From NCBI RefSeq assembly GCF_007678455.1, contig NZ_VEEP01000002.1, positions 407,197 through 471,196 of the forward strand: a stretch of DNA of 64,000 bases. Direction: 5' to 3'. The translations under genes were made by a program, and so were the position numbers. Positions within the stretch are counted from its first letter, which is position 1. Every line of letters begins with the position of its first letter. Source of the stretch: Cytobacillus oceanisediminis 2691 (GTDB lineage: Bacteria > Bacillota > Bacilli > Bacillales > Cytobacillaceae). The notes under the pieces are model-generated. The model saw only the letters and a list, made by a program, of their open reading frames with translations. It did no database searches and was not told the origin of the DNA. This document shows, one piece after another, positions 51,478-61,231 of this stretch.

Positions 51478-52668
51478 TTAAGCTCTCTTTTGTTCAATTG
51501 ACATACTCCATCTGGTCAAAAGGATGGCTCCCATCACCATCACTCCCCCAATCCACGGCGTGTGGATCAATCCGATGGAGTCCACAATCAGTCCGCCAAC
51601 AAACGCTCCGATCGCGATTCCGAGATTGAATGCGGCTATATTCAAGGCGGATGCGACATTCACAGCTGCCGGGACATAGCGTTCTGCCAATCGTACAACC
51701 AGAACCTGAAGCCCCGGCACATTCATGAACGCAAACATGCCCATCAAGAAGATTGTGATGACGCCAGCCACCTTGAATGGCGCTGTAAACGATAGAATCA
51801 CGAGTATGATCGCCTGGGCTATGAACATCCATAACAATGCCTTCAACGGATTCTTGTCGGCGGCTTTTCCTCCGATTGAATTGCCGATGGCAACAGCCAC
51901 TCCATAGACAAGCAGGATGATGCTTACCACTTTTGGAGAAAACCCTGATATATCCTGAAGGATCGGAGTCAGGTAAGTAAAGGCGACAAAAGTGCCGCCA
52001 TATCCCAGGGCGGTAATGGCGAAGGCCAGCAGCAACGGCCCATTGCCCAATATTTTTAGTTGATCACTGAATTTTGCCGGTGGTGCAGGCTTAATATTTT
52101 TTGGTATAAGGATTGCACTTGCGATAATTCCTACAACACCTAATAATGCCACTCCTCCAAATGTTGCCCTCCAGCCGAACAGCTGGCCGATGAAAGTCCC
52201 AAGCGGCACGCCAGTTACAGTGGCGACGGTTAAACCTGTGAACATAAAGGCGATTGCGCTTGCTCTTTTATCCTCAGGGACAAGGTCAGCGGCAATCGTC
52301 GAGCCAATCGAAAAGAAGACTCCATGAGAAAAAGCAGTGATGATCCTTGCTGCCAACAGCAAACCGAAGCTGGTCGAAATCGCTGCAATTGAATTTCCGA
52401 TGATGAAAATAACCATTAAAGCCATAAGCAAGGTTTTGCGGCTCATTTTATTGGTCAAAGCTGTTAAAATCGGTGCTCCAAATGCTACACCCATTGCGTA
52501 TCCGGAGATTAACAACCCGGCTAAAGTGATCGAGATATGCAGATCTTCAGAAATCGTTGATAATAATCCAACAGGTACAAACTCAGTCGTACCAATGCCA
52601 AATGCACTGATTGCCAAAGCCAAAAGGGATAATGGTCCCTTGTTATTATTTCGTGTATGTGAACTCAT
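51478..52668 (-). CDS. MFS drug-efflux transporter (DHA1, YtbD-like)
   Basis: 396 residues with 12 membrane helices, opening LLALAISAFGIGTTEFVPVGLL, typical of the AraJ/YdhP/YtbD group of DHA1 exporters. The helix 2-3 loop reads PILTALTNKMSRKTLL, and motif C in helix 5 reads GLTVATVTGVPLGT. ATG 52668 follows GGAGG. It is divergent from an HxlR regulator gene, as B. subtilis ytbD is from ytcD; that pairing indicates induced efflux of an unknown toxic compound. Confidence 0.9.
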   Translation of the reverse strand: MSSHTRNNNKGPLSLLALAISAFGIGTTEFVPVGLLSTISEDLHISITLAGLLISGYAMGVAFGAPILTALTNKMSRKTLLMALMVIFIIGNSIAAISTSFGLLLAARIITAFSHGVFFSIGSTIAADLVPEDKRASAIAFMFTGLTVATVTGVPLGTFIGQLFGWRATFGGVALLGVVGIIASAILIPKNIKPAPPAKFSDQLKILGNGPLLLAFAITALGYGGTFVAFTYLTPILQDISGFSPKVVSIILLVYGVAVAIGNSIGGKAADKNPLKALLWMFIAQAIILVILSFTAPFKVAGVITIFLMGMFAFMNVPGLQVLVVRLAERYVPAAVNVASALNIAAFNLGIAIGAFVGGLIVDSIGLIHTPWIGGVMVMGAILLTRWSMSIEQKRA

Positions 52669-52792
52669 AAAAAGGTTTCCTCCATTGCAGATTATTAAGT
52701 TGACCCGCGAAGGCGCCTTTCACGTTTGGCCAACATGAATGCAATTATGAAGGATACCTGATCGCTTGAGAAGTACGCACTTTAAAGTTCCG

Positions 52793-52861
52793 TAGGCACC
52801 CTCAGGTGATATAGGCACCAAAAAGTGCCCTATACTACTTATAGAAATGTAAGGTTATAAT
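52793..52861 (+). promoter_or_regulatory. Divergent control region of the HxlR/MFS pair
   Basis: TAGGCACC occurs twice (52793-52800 and 52812-52819). The second copy forms an inverted pair with GTGCCCTAT (52825-52833), giving ATAGGCAC-N7-GTGCCCTAT. TATAAT (52856-52861) is the likely -10 of the HxlR gene, 40 bp before its TTG. The repeats are candidate HxlR binding sites for control of both directions. Confidence 0.55.
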
Positions 52862-52900
52862 GACACTACAAATAATCAGAAAGACAAGGAGGGTGTTTTT

Positions 52901-53242
52901 TTGAAGAAATATAATATACCAGTCGAAGCAGCCCTCGAGGTAATCGGCGGGAAATGGAAAGTCGTCATTCTTTGCCATTTGATCGAAGGCAAGAAACGGA
53001 CAAGTGAATTAAAAAAACTCATGCCCGGCATCACTCAAAAAATGCTCACACAGCAATTGCGTGAGCTGGAAGAAGATAATGTCATTTTACGGGAGGTCTA
53101 TAACCAGGTCCCTCCTAAAGTCGAATATTCATTGACAGACTATGGCTGGTCCTTGAAAGGGATTCTCGATTCACTATGCGCCTGGGGAGAACAGCATATT
53201 GAGAAAAATCAATCTGCCGAACCGGAAACAAAGGAATTTTAG
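52901..53242 (+). CDS. HxlR-family regulator (YtcD-like)
   Basis: 113 residues from TTG 52901 (AAGGAGGG upstream). HxlR winged-helix motifs are complete: IGGKWKVVILCHLIEGKKRTSELKKLMPGITQKMLTQQLREL (pieces) and VEYSLTDYGWSLKGILDSLCAWG. One cysteine is in the helix-turn-helix entry (VILCHL) and one near the end (SLCAWG). HxlR relatives sense aldehydes, disulfides or quinones through cysteines, so it may be redox-responsive. It divergently controls the MFS gene, like YtcD. Confidence 0.92.
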   Translation: MKKYNIPVEAALEVIGGKWKVVILCHLIEGKKRTSELKKLMPGITQKMLTQQLRELEEDNVILREVYNQVPPKVEYSLTDYGWSLKGILDSLCAWGEQHIEKNQSAEPETKEF

Positions 53243-53272
53243 AGAAACAGCGGAGAGCTCTGCTGTTTCTCT
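53241..53272. terminator. Bidirectional terminator between convergent genes
   Basis: AGAGAAACAGC and GCTGTTTCTCT with a short loop, between the HxlR stop and the stop of the GNAT gene at 53273; T-rich on the plus strand and A/T-rich on the other. Confidence 0.87.
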
Positions 53273-53689
53273 TTATTTCAATTTGAAATAGATGATCTCC
53301 GGATCGCCTTCATCCAAATTCTCGACGATACCACTCTCAACAAACCCATTCGCTTCAAATACCTTCTGCATACTGAGATTAGAACGATTGGCAGATGAAA
53401 AAACTTTTTCAGTAGGCGAAGTTCGAACCAATTCATTCAACAGTTGGCTTGCATATCCCTTACGTCTTTTTCCAGGTGACACAATCACCAAGGATATAAA
53501 CGTACATTCAAAAAAGTTCGTATCATAAATAGCAAATCCGGCAGCTTCGTTATTTTCTTTTACAAGAATACAATGTTTCTGCTTAATTGCATTCTCAATC
53601 ATGTTCCGTCTGCTGGTGTTACCGATCATTTCACTGTCGATTTGGACAATCGCCTGTAAATCTGGCATTTGTGCTGCAACAATATTCAT
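53273..53689 (-). CDS. GNAT acetyltransferase
   Basis: 138 residues from ATG 53689 (AAAAGGGG upstream), overlapping the stop of the upstream broken GNAT by ATGA. The acetyl-CoA site appears as SLVIVSPGKRRKGYASQLLNEL, followed by SSANRSNLSMQKVFEANGFVESG. The small size and short N-terminus are typical of single-domain GNATs. The substrate is unknown. Its translation was probably coupled to the now interrupted gene. Confidence 0.88.
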   Translation of the reverse strand: MNIVAAQMPDLQAIVQIDSEMIGNTSRRNMIENAIKQKHCILVKENNEAAGFAIYDTNFFECTFISLVIVSPGKRRKGYASQLLNELVRTSPTEKVFSSANRSNLSMQKVFEANGFVESGIVENLDEGDPEIIYFKLK

Positions 53690-54126
53690 AACGATTCCCC
53701 TTTTAATAGGTCCTTTTTTAAATAGAAATGCTTAAATTCCCTTCCCACATTGTCCAATGTCCCATAAACTTCATAACCATTATTTTGATAAAAATCCAGC
53801 GCCTGAAAGCTCAGGGTGTCCACCTTAATAAAATCACATTGACTCTCTAACGCGGCTTGTTCAATCTCTGCTAACAATTTCGTTCCATATCCTAACCCTC
53901 GAATGTCTTCATCAATCATAAGCGTATGGATCTCCAGCCAGTTTCAGCAGATTTCTCCCAGAATGCCTCCACGGATATTCTCATTCTCATCTAGTAGAAT
54001 GAGGTTCACTTCTTGGTATCTTCCTCTTAAATCTTCAGGAAAATGGCTTAAGTTATATTCATACAGTTTGTGATTAATCTGGTTTTTGTAGCTTTCGTTC
54101 AACTCTTTGGTAATGCGGTAGTTCAT
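53686..54126 (-). pseudogene. GNAT acetyltransferase interrupted by an in-frame TGA
   Basis: One frame of 146 codons with a single stop: the first 60 codons end GGILGEIC, then TGA (53944-53946), then NWLEIHTLMIDEDIRGLGYGTKLLAEIE (in pieces) to a stop at 53686-53688. Related GNATs read GEICWNWLEIH, so the TGA replaces a Trp codon (TGG). GGGGAGG precedes ATG 54126, and the rest of the fold is intact. It is a recent nonsense mutation or a sequencing error. An ATG in the second part (MIDEDIRGLG) has no binding site. Confidence 0.88.
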
Positions 54127-54338
54127 TTTACTTCCTCCCCAAACGTTTTCATTTAAAGCTTAACATACGTTTCGTTTATTTTCCCTTTGTCCCATGAGTA
54201 AAAAGACTCAAAAAGTGGTAATGCGGTGGTATTTACTTTACATATTTTTCCTATCCCTCTATTATGTAAAAAGTTCCATCTCGGAAAAAGCAATCATGGT
54301 AAAAAAGCAATCTTTGAAACTATGGAGGTATTTTAAAA

Positions 54339-55226
54339 ATGAAACTTAAAACGTTGGCCGTTTCCTTACTGACGATGATCACAATGGCAGGCTGCAGCTC
54401 CGAGCCCACCGCTGAAAAGAAAGAATCACTTAAGGTTGAACCAGTGGAAGTAACGGAAGAAGACTATCCTGACAAAATCGATGAACTGAACACCAGCCTG
54501 GATGAAGGGTTCAGAAATTTAAATGCGGTGGCTGAAGAAGACTCTGGATCCAAAGAACGCGAAAAACGGCTGATTGAACAAGTTGATAACATCGAAAAGA
54601 CTGTAAACGGTTATAAAGCCATTATCGCCCCTGAAAGATACAAGGAGGTTCATGATCAATATCTATCGGCCATGGAATTTTATACCGAGGGCATTGATAC
54701 AATTCGCAAAGCCATTGAAAAGAAGGATCAGAAGCTTTGGCAGAAAGGAAATGAGCCCATCAAGGAAGGCTTTAATGTATGGATTGAGGCACACTCCAAG
54801 CTCGCGGATTCCGTTCCGGTCGGTGACGGCACGATCACAGCAGCAGACCTGAAACAGCTGGATGCATTGGCTGGCATTGACCGTGATTCAGTGCAGGAGA
54901 ATATCTCCAAAGACGGAAAAGAATTAGTCGGAAAATGGGGCCTTGCCGGCTCACCCCCTTCCATCGTTCTGAATGCAGATGGCAGCTATGAGGGATATGC
55001 AAACGGTACTTACCCTTCAAAGGATCATATGTCAAAAGGAACCTGGAAATACGATTCCGATAAAGGAGCATTGTACTTCACTCATGATGAAGCCTATGCA
55101 GACGGAAAACCACTAACCGACTTCCGCAAATCGATGATCATGGGAATCCAATCCTTCAAGGATGGAAACATGAGGTTGCTGGATGTGGAATCGTTGAATG
55201 AATTTCTTTATGAAAAGATGGAGTAA
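54339..55226 (+). CDS. Lipoprotein with DUF3994-like domain
   Basis: 295 residues. The signal peptide has a lipobox (TMITMAGCSS) with Cys at 19, so it is lipid-anchored outside the membrane. Residues 40-190 are a long helical region with coiled-coil character (EKTVNGYKAIIAPERYKEVHDQY). The C-terminal 95 residues form a beta-rich domain starting VGKWGLAGSPPSIVLNADGSYEGYANGTYP, the DUF3994/lipocalin-like pattern. AAGGAG-like sequence (GGAGG) precedes ATG 54339. The function is unknown. A strong terminator follows. Confidence 0.85.
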   Translation: MKLKTLAVSLLTMITMAGCSSEPTAEKKESLKVEPVEVTEEDYPDKIDELNTSLDEGFRNLNAVAEEDSGSKEREKRLIEQVDNIEKTVNGYKAIIAPERYKEVHDQYLSAMEFYTEGIDTIRKAIEKKDQKLWQKGNEPIKEGFNVWIEAHSKLADSVPVGDGTITAADLKQLDALAGIDRDSVQENISKDGKELVGKWGLAGSPPSIVLNADGSYEGYANGTYPSKDHMSKGTWKYDSDKGALYFTHDEAYADGKPLTDFRKSMIMGIQSFKDGNMRLLDVESLNEFLYEKME

Positions 55227-55229
55227 ATA

Positions 55230-55269
55230 AAAGGGAGGGAGTTCTTGTGTTGAGAACTCCCTCCCTTTG
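55230..55269. terminator. Terminator after the lipoprotein gene
   Basis: AAAGGGAGGGAGTTCT and AGAACTCCCTCCCTTT, a 16-bp perfect stem with a short loop, lying between convergent genes. Confidence 0.95.
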
Positions 55270-55334
55270 CTAGCTATGGGCACACACTTCAAGTATGGAT
55301 CAGATTAGTGATCATCTTTAAACCGTCCCCACCG

Positions 55335-56989
<1,655 letters not shown>

Positions 56990-57030
56990 AAACGCAAACC
57001 CCTATCTCATTCGTGACTGTCTTTTACTAT

Positions 57031-57060
57031 TAGACTGAGATAGAAAGGCAAATCTTATTC
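57031..57060 (-). promoter_or_regulatory. Sigma-G-like promoter of glcU-gdh
   Basis: Minus strand GAATA (57060-57056), 18-bp spacer, CAGTCTA (57037-57031), about 40 bp before the glcU start. Forespore sigma-G promoters have GNATR-N18-CATNNTA. Five of the seven -10 bases fit. Confidence 0.6.
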
Positions 57061-57138
57061 CGCAAGAATACACCCCAAAATAAAATTGCCGTGACTAACA
57101 CAAAATAAGTTTAAATCAAATTCAGGAGACAAAAACCG

Positions 57139-58086
57139 ATGCTCGTATACTCAGCAAATAATAAAACAGTTACCAAAAAAGATGAGCTTTCCCTTCCCGA
57201 CTCCAACGAAGAGATCGCATGGATTCATTTTCATTCATCGAATGCCGATCAATTTGAACCGTTTATCAATCAATTGAACATCCATCCTTTAGCGTTGAAA
57301 GGACTGCGCGAATTCAGTGATATTCCAAAGATTGATGTTTTTAAAAATGAGGCGATCATTTCGTTAATTGCAATCCAGCCGGATTACTCTCGAGTGAAAA
57401 TCACGATATTGGTTGGCCATAACTATGTGGTATCAAAGGCTGAAAAGGACCTTTATCTCGCAAAAAATTTGGAGAAACCTTTTATTGAAAATCCACAGCA
57501 GATGTCCCATGTGGGAATGGTTCTTTTTCACATACTCGATGAAACAATTGCCCAGGATTTAGAAATGATTGATCAGATATCAGATGAAATCCAAAGTTTG
57601 GAGAAGAGGGTTTTTAAAGATCCCTTTGAGAACAAAATTGCCAGAAGTGTATACCGGTGGAAAGCAACCCTGCATGAATTAAGACAAACGATCGAGGCAC
57701 AAGAGGATGTAATGGAGACGATTAGTTCCGACAAATTCCCGTTCACGAATGAGGAATCAGGCTATTTCATTAAAAGCCTGAACAATAATTATGCTCGGAT
57801 CGTTAGCGCTCTCGACACCTTCAAGGAAAGTTTAAACAGCATTTTCAATTTACAAATGACGCTCAAAGCCGACCATTCCAATACAATCATGAAGACGCTC
57901 ACTCTCGTAAGTGTCATATTTTTGCCTATGACGTTCCTGGCCGGTTTATATGGAATGAACTTTGAAATCATTCCCGAATTGAAGTGGAAGTTCGGCTATC
58001 TTTACGCACTGATCCTCATGCTTGTGACGGGGTTATCCATTGCCTTATACTTCCGAAAAAAAGGCTGGTGGGGGAAAGGAGAGTAA
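57139..58086 (+). CDS. corA: CorA family magnesium transporter
   Basis: 315 residues. A soluble funnel domain (about 1-245) ends in a long stalk helix. Two membrane helices follow with the CorA selectivity motif YGMNFEIIPELKW (about 281-293) between them. The C-terminus is basic (RKKGWWGKGE). It forms a pentameric Mg2+ (or Co2+/Zn2+) channel. GGAGA precedes ATG 57139. B. subtilis YfjQ and YqxL are relatives. No Mg riboswitch is seen in the 150 bp upstream. Confidence 0.92.
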   Translation: MLVYSANNKTVTKKDELSLPDSNEEIAWIHFHSSNADQFEPFINQLNIHPLALKGLREFSDIPKIDVFKNEAIISLIAIQPDYSRVKITILVGHNYVVSKAEKDLYLAKNLEKPFIENPQQMSHVGMVLFHILDETIAQDLEMIDQISDEIQSLEKRVFKDPFENKIARSVYRWKATLHELRQTIEAQEDVMETISSDKFPFTNEESGYFIKSLNNNYARIVSALDTFKESLNSIFNLQMTLKADHSNTIMKTLTLVSVIFLPMTFLAGLYGMNFEIIPELKWKFGYLYALILMLVTGLSIALYFRKKGWWGKGE

Positions 58087-58201
58087 TAGTCCAATCTTGA
58101 GCTATGAAGTTCTAGAACCATCGGATGCCAATTTTCATTATTCTTGCAAATCTTGTGTTACAATGCTTGAAAGGAATGTTCCATAAAGGAGGACGGGTGA
58201 A

Positions 58202-58606
58202 ATGGCGTTTTTTATTTCCCTTATTTTCATTGTGATTTCCGTGTTCATTTCCCTTATTTTTAAAAATGAGCTCGAGCGGATGTTTCTGAAAGGAAAAGAG
58301 TTTTTCCCCTTTCACATATGCAATGTCCTAATCACCTTGATGGTCGCATTCGCCTCCCAGGCTGTTATGACAATCTATGTTTTCGAACACCAATTCCATA
58401 TCATCCGAGATGTGCTGATCCTGATCGCCATCATTTTGCCTGTTTATATCTCTGGACATTTAGCCTTTGAAAAATACAAATTCGTCTTCCGCAAATTCTC
58501 CGCTTCCGATAACGGAAAAGTGCTGGTACTGAACGAAAAGTACTTAAAAAAGAAAAAACGGTTCAAAAACCTTGAACACTATAATGCTATTTCCAAGGAA
58601 AAGTAA
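58202..58606 (+). CDS. Membrane protein with basic tail, unknown
   Basis: 134 residues, AAGGAGG before ATG 58202. Three membrane segments (about 2-20, 42-62 and 70-88) are followed by a strongly basic cytoplasmic tail (LNEKYLKKKKRFKNLEHY). No family is recognised. It follows corA by 115 bp on the same strand, possibly co-transcribed. Confidence 0.7.
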   Translation: MAFFISLIFIVISVFISLIFKNELERMFLKGKEFFPFHICNVLITLMVAFASQAVMTIYVFEHQFHIIRDVLILIAIILPVYISGHLAFEKYKFVFRKFSASDNGKVLVLNEKYLKKKKRFKNLEHYNAISKEK

Positions 58607-58620
58607 ATAATCGCCTGCCA

Positions 58621-58663
58621 AAAACGAAAATGCCAGCAACATTAGCCGGCATTTTCGTTTTTT
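58621..58663. terminator. Terminator after the 58202 gene
   Basis: AAAACGAAAATGCC and GGCATTTTCGTTTT enclose a 13-nt loop; T-rich to the right. It abuts a 21-bp repeat array. Confidence 0.92.
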
Positions 58664-58773
58664 CGATCACTTTTTAAATTAATTTGGCGAATTTTTAATT
58701 ATTTCGACCACATTTTGGGTTTATTCGACCACATTTTGATTTATTTCGACCACATTTTCGAATAATTCGACCA
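58662..58773. repeat. 21-bp tandem repeat array
   Basis: TTCGACCA-type cores place CGA at 58705, 58726, 58747 and 58768, an exact 21-bp period, in the consensus ATTCGACCACATTTT. Two degenerate cores (58664 and 58688) precede them. The array sits between the convergent 58202 gene and the response regulator gene. Confidence 0.9.
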
Positions 58774-58865
58774 GGTGAGGAATATTCACCAAATTGTCAG
58801 CTTTTATCAACATCAAAATATACAAAAGGACATGCAGTCCTTCCGCATGTCCCTGTTTGTTTTCA

Positions 58866-59570
58866 TTACCCTATACTCATATAGACCCGTTCCGGCCGCC
58901 CAACAGTGCCGTATGTTAAATCCGCTTCAATTTTTTCGATGGATACGAGATGTTCCAGGTAACGTCTGGCGGTTGTCCGGCTGACGCCGATTTCTTTTGC
59001 GACGCTTTCCGCCGTAAGTCCCGCTCCACCCTTGCCAATGACCTCCATGACTTTTTCAAGTGTCAGCGGGTCGATTCCTTTTGGAAGGTATGATTTTTCA
59101 TTATTCAATTCATTCATTTCTTTCCGCAGCAGTTTATCGACTTGCTGCTGTGTCACGACAGGATTGGCTTTACCTAATTGCGATAATTTTTCATGATAAT
59201 CCTGATATCTCAGCAGGGATTGCTTGAATCGTTCAAACACTAAAGGCTTGATAATATAATCGAAGACTCCAATACTGATCGCTTCTTGTACTTTTTCGAT
59301 TTCCCTCGTGGCCGTGATCATGATGACATCGGTTTGTTTTGAATGCAGCTTGAGTTCCCTCAACAATTCGAGGCCGTTCATATCTGGAAAATAAACATCG
59401 AGCAAAAGCAAATCCGGCTTCAAAATATCGATTAAGGTTATAGCGTCTACATAACCGGCTGCAATCCCGACGGCCTGAAACCCTTCAATCTTTTCAATGA
59501 ACCGCTTTTGGATTTCGGCTATCCTTAAATCATCCTCGACGATTAGAACTTCAATGTCCTTTTTCCCCAT
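58866..59570 (-). CDS. CitB/DcuR-type response regulator for the Tct transporter
   Basis: 234 residues. The receiver carries VEDD near 12, phosphorylated Asp in LLLLDVYFPDMNG near 58 and Lys in FDYIIKPLVFERF. A helical linker follows, then a helix-turn-helix (LTAESVAKEIGVSRTTARRYLEHL, about 185-208), the pattern of CitB/DcuR/MalR regulators. It is 4 bp from the kinase gene and pairs with it. The adjacent tctCBA genes suggest it activates tricarboxylate uptake. Confidence 0.92.
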   Translation of the reverse strand: MGKKDIEVLIVEDDLRIAEIQKRFIEKIEGFQAVGIAAGYVDAITLIDILKPDLLLLDVYFPDMNGLELLRELKLHSKQTDVIMITATREIEKVQEAISIGVFDYIIKPLVFERFKQSLLRYQDYHEKLSQLGKANPVVTQQQVDKLLRKEMNELNNEKSYLPKGIDPLTLEKVMEVIGKGGAGLTAESVAKEIGVSRTTARRYLEHLVSIEKIEADLTYGTVGRPERVYMSIG

Positions 59571-59573
59571 CGT

Positions 59574-61160
59574 TCATTTCCCCCTGCTTTTTGGTATCGC
59601 CACAGTGAAAATTGTGCCTTCCCCCGGATTAGATGAAAAGGTGATGTATCCACCTAATTGATTTATCGCGTTTTGCACAAGGCTTAGACCAATACCTGAA
59701 TTACTGTTGCTGTTCTTCGTTGTAAAACCTTCTTGAAAAATGTGTTCGTTGTTTTCACTTTCTATCCCTTGCCCGTTATCTTCGACTTCAATGATCAGCT
59801 CTTTGCCAAGATCGGTCAGGAACAGCATGACCCTTTTTTCGGCTTTCCCGTTCTCCCTGACCGCTTCAAATGCATTATTGACCAGGTTCCCAATAATCGT
59901 CACCAAGTGATCTCTGTCAATTTCATTTGGCACATCTTTAAAGCTGCTCTCCCTGTCAATTGTAAAATCAACCTTCAATTCGCTTGCCAGGCTGAACTTT
60001 CCAAGGACGAAGGCAGCAATGATAGGGTCTGGCACTTCCTTCATTAAAAATTGAATGAATCCCTGGGCTACATCGACTTCCTTAGAAATGAAGTCGATGG
60101 CTTCCTTGTAAGAGCCGAGCTGAATCAGGCCAAGGAGAGTATAAAGCCGGTTGGAATATTCATGGGTCTGGGCACGCAACCCCTCCGCATAGGCTTTTAC
60201 ATGCGACAATTCCTGCAGTAAATTCGCCAACTCCGACTTGCTCCGGAAGCTTGCGACTGCCCCGATCACATCCCCTTTCTTATTAAAGATAGGTATTCTA
60301 TTCGCTAAATATATTTCTCCTAAAATCATAATCTCCTTATCGTACTCTGCTTGTCCTGTTGCAACGACTGAAAGAAGATGCGTATTCTCCAACACCTCAT
60401 CGATTCTTTTTCCGCGAAGAAGGATTTCATTCGGCACCCTCAATATCTTGTGAGCGTTTTCATTCACGACCGTGATGCGACCATCGGTATCAATGGCAAT
60501 GATGCCTTCATGAATGGATTCTAATATGGCGTGTTTCTCCTGATACATCCAGGCAATTTCTTTTGGTTCAAGACCGAACAGAGCCTTTTTTATATTCAAC
60601 GTGATCAGGAAGGCCACCATTAAGCCTCCTATTAAAATAAGAAACGTAGCAGTGAACATTTTTTTCTGTATAGCTGAGATTTCCTTTTCGATATCGGTCT
60701 GAAGATATCCTACAGACACCACGCCAACAACTTCTCCCTTGCTGAAGATTGGCGCTTTTCCCCTTAGAGAAGGGCCCAATGTCCCAACAGATTCGGAAAT
60801 AACAGCTTCTCCGTTAAAGACACGGCCATTATCGCCACCGACCATTTTTTGTCCTAATCGAACTGGATTGGGGTGAGAATAACGTACCTCATCCCTGTTG
60901 CCAACCACAATGAATTCTGCTCCTACCTGTTTCCGGATCCTTTCAGCAATCGGCTGAATAACAGCAGCTGGATCATTCTCGTAAAAAGCTTCTTCAATTT
61001 CTGGCATATTGGCAATGGATTCCGCCACAGCCAGCGCTTTAGAGCCAATTTCCTTCTTCATGTTCGTCTCGAGAATATTTTTGAAAGTGATTTCGAAAAT
61101 ACCGCCAATTAAGAGAATAAGGATCACAATTAAGAGCATTAATTTAGAATGCAGCCTCAC
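59574..61160 (-). CDS. CitA/DcuS-type sensor histidine kinase
   Basis: About 528 residues from GTG 61160 (GAGGTG upstream); the longer open frame crosses the terminator between tctA and this gene and is discarded. The layout is a membrane helix (about 8-28), an extracellular Cache-type sensor domain (about 35-165), a second helix (about 170-190), a PAS domain (about 210-310) and a SpoB-like dimerisation helix with His in AQTHEYSNRLYTLLGLI. ATPase motifs are GNLVNNAFEAV, DNGQGI and SGIGLSLVQ. Such kinases bind citrate, C4-dicarboxylates or malate directly. It partners the regulator downstream. Confidence 0.92.
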   Translation of the reverse strand: MRLHSKLMLLIVILILLIGGIFEITFKNILETNMKKEIGSKALAVAESIANMPEIEEAFYENDPAAVIQPIAERIRKQVGAEFIVVGNRDEVRYSHPNPVRLGQKMVGGDNGRVFNGEAVISESVGTLGPSLRGKAPIFSKGEVVGVVSVGYLQTDIEKEISAIQKKMFTATFLILIGGLMVAFLITLNIKKALFGLEPKEIAWMYQEKHAILESIHEGIIAIDTDGRITVVNENAHKILRVPNEILLRGKRIDEVLENTHLLSVVATGQAEYDKEIMILGEIYLANRIPIFNKKGDVIGAVASFRSKSELANLLQELSHVKAYAEGLRAQTHEYSNRLYTLLGLIQLGSYKEAIDFISKEVDVAQGFIQFLMKEVPDPIIAAFVLGKFSLASELKVDFTIDRESSFKDVPNEIDRDHLVTIIGNLVNNAFEAVRENGKAEKRVMLFLTDLGKELIIEVEDNGQGIESENNEHIFQEGFTTKNSNSNSGIGLSLVQNAINQLGGYITFSSNPGEGTIFTVAIPKSRGK

Positions 61161-61183
61161 ATCAACACCTCTATCCTCATTAT

Positions 61184-61220
61184 AGTAAAAAAACTCCTTA
61201 TAGAAAGGAGTTTTTTTACT
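61184..61220. terminator. Terminator between tctA and the kinase gene
   Basis: AGTAAAAAAACTCCTT and AAGGAGTTTTTTTACT pair across 5 nt. The hairpin lies 12 bp past the tctA stop, so the kinase genes are likely read at lower level or from their own promoter. Confidence 0.92.
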
Positions 61221-61231
61221 ATTTAAACTAT

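Noticed and set aside
53944-53946. TGA as a selenocysteine codon
   Set aside because: It replaces a conserved Trp, not Cys, and no selenocysteine insertion hairpin is evident after it; a nonsense mutation or error is simpler.
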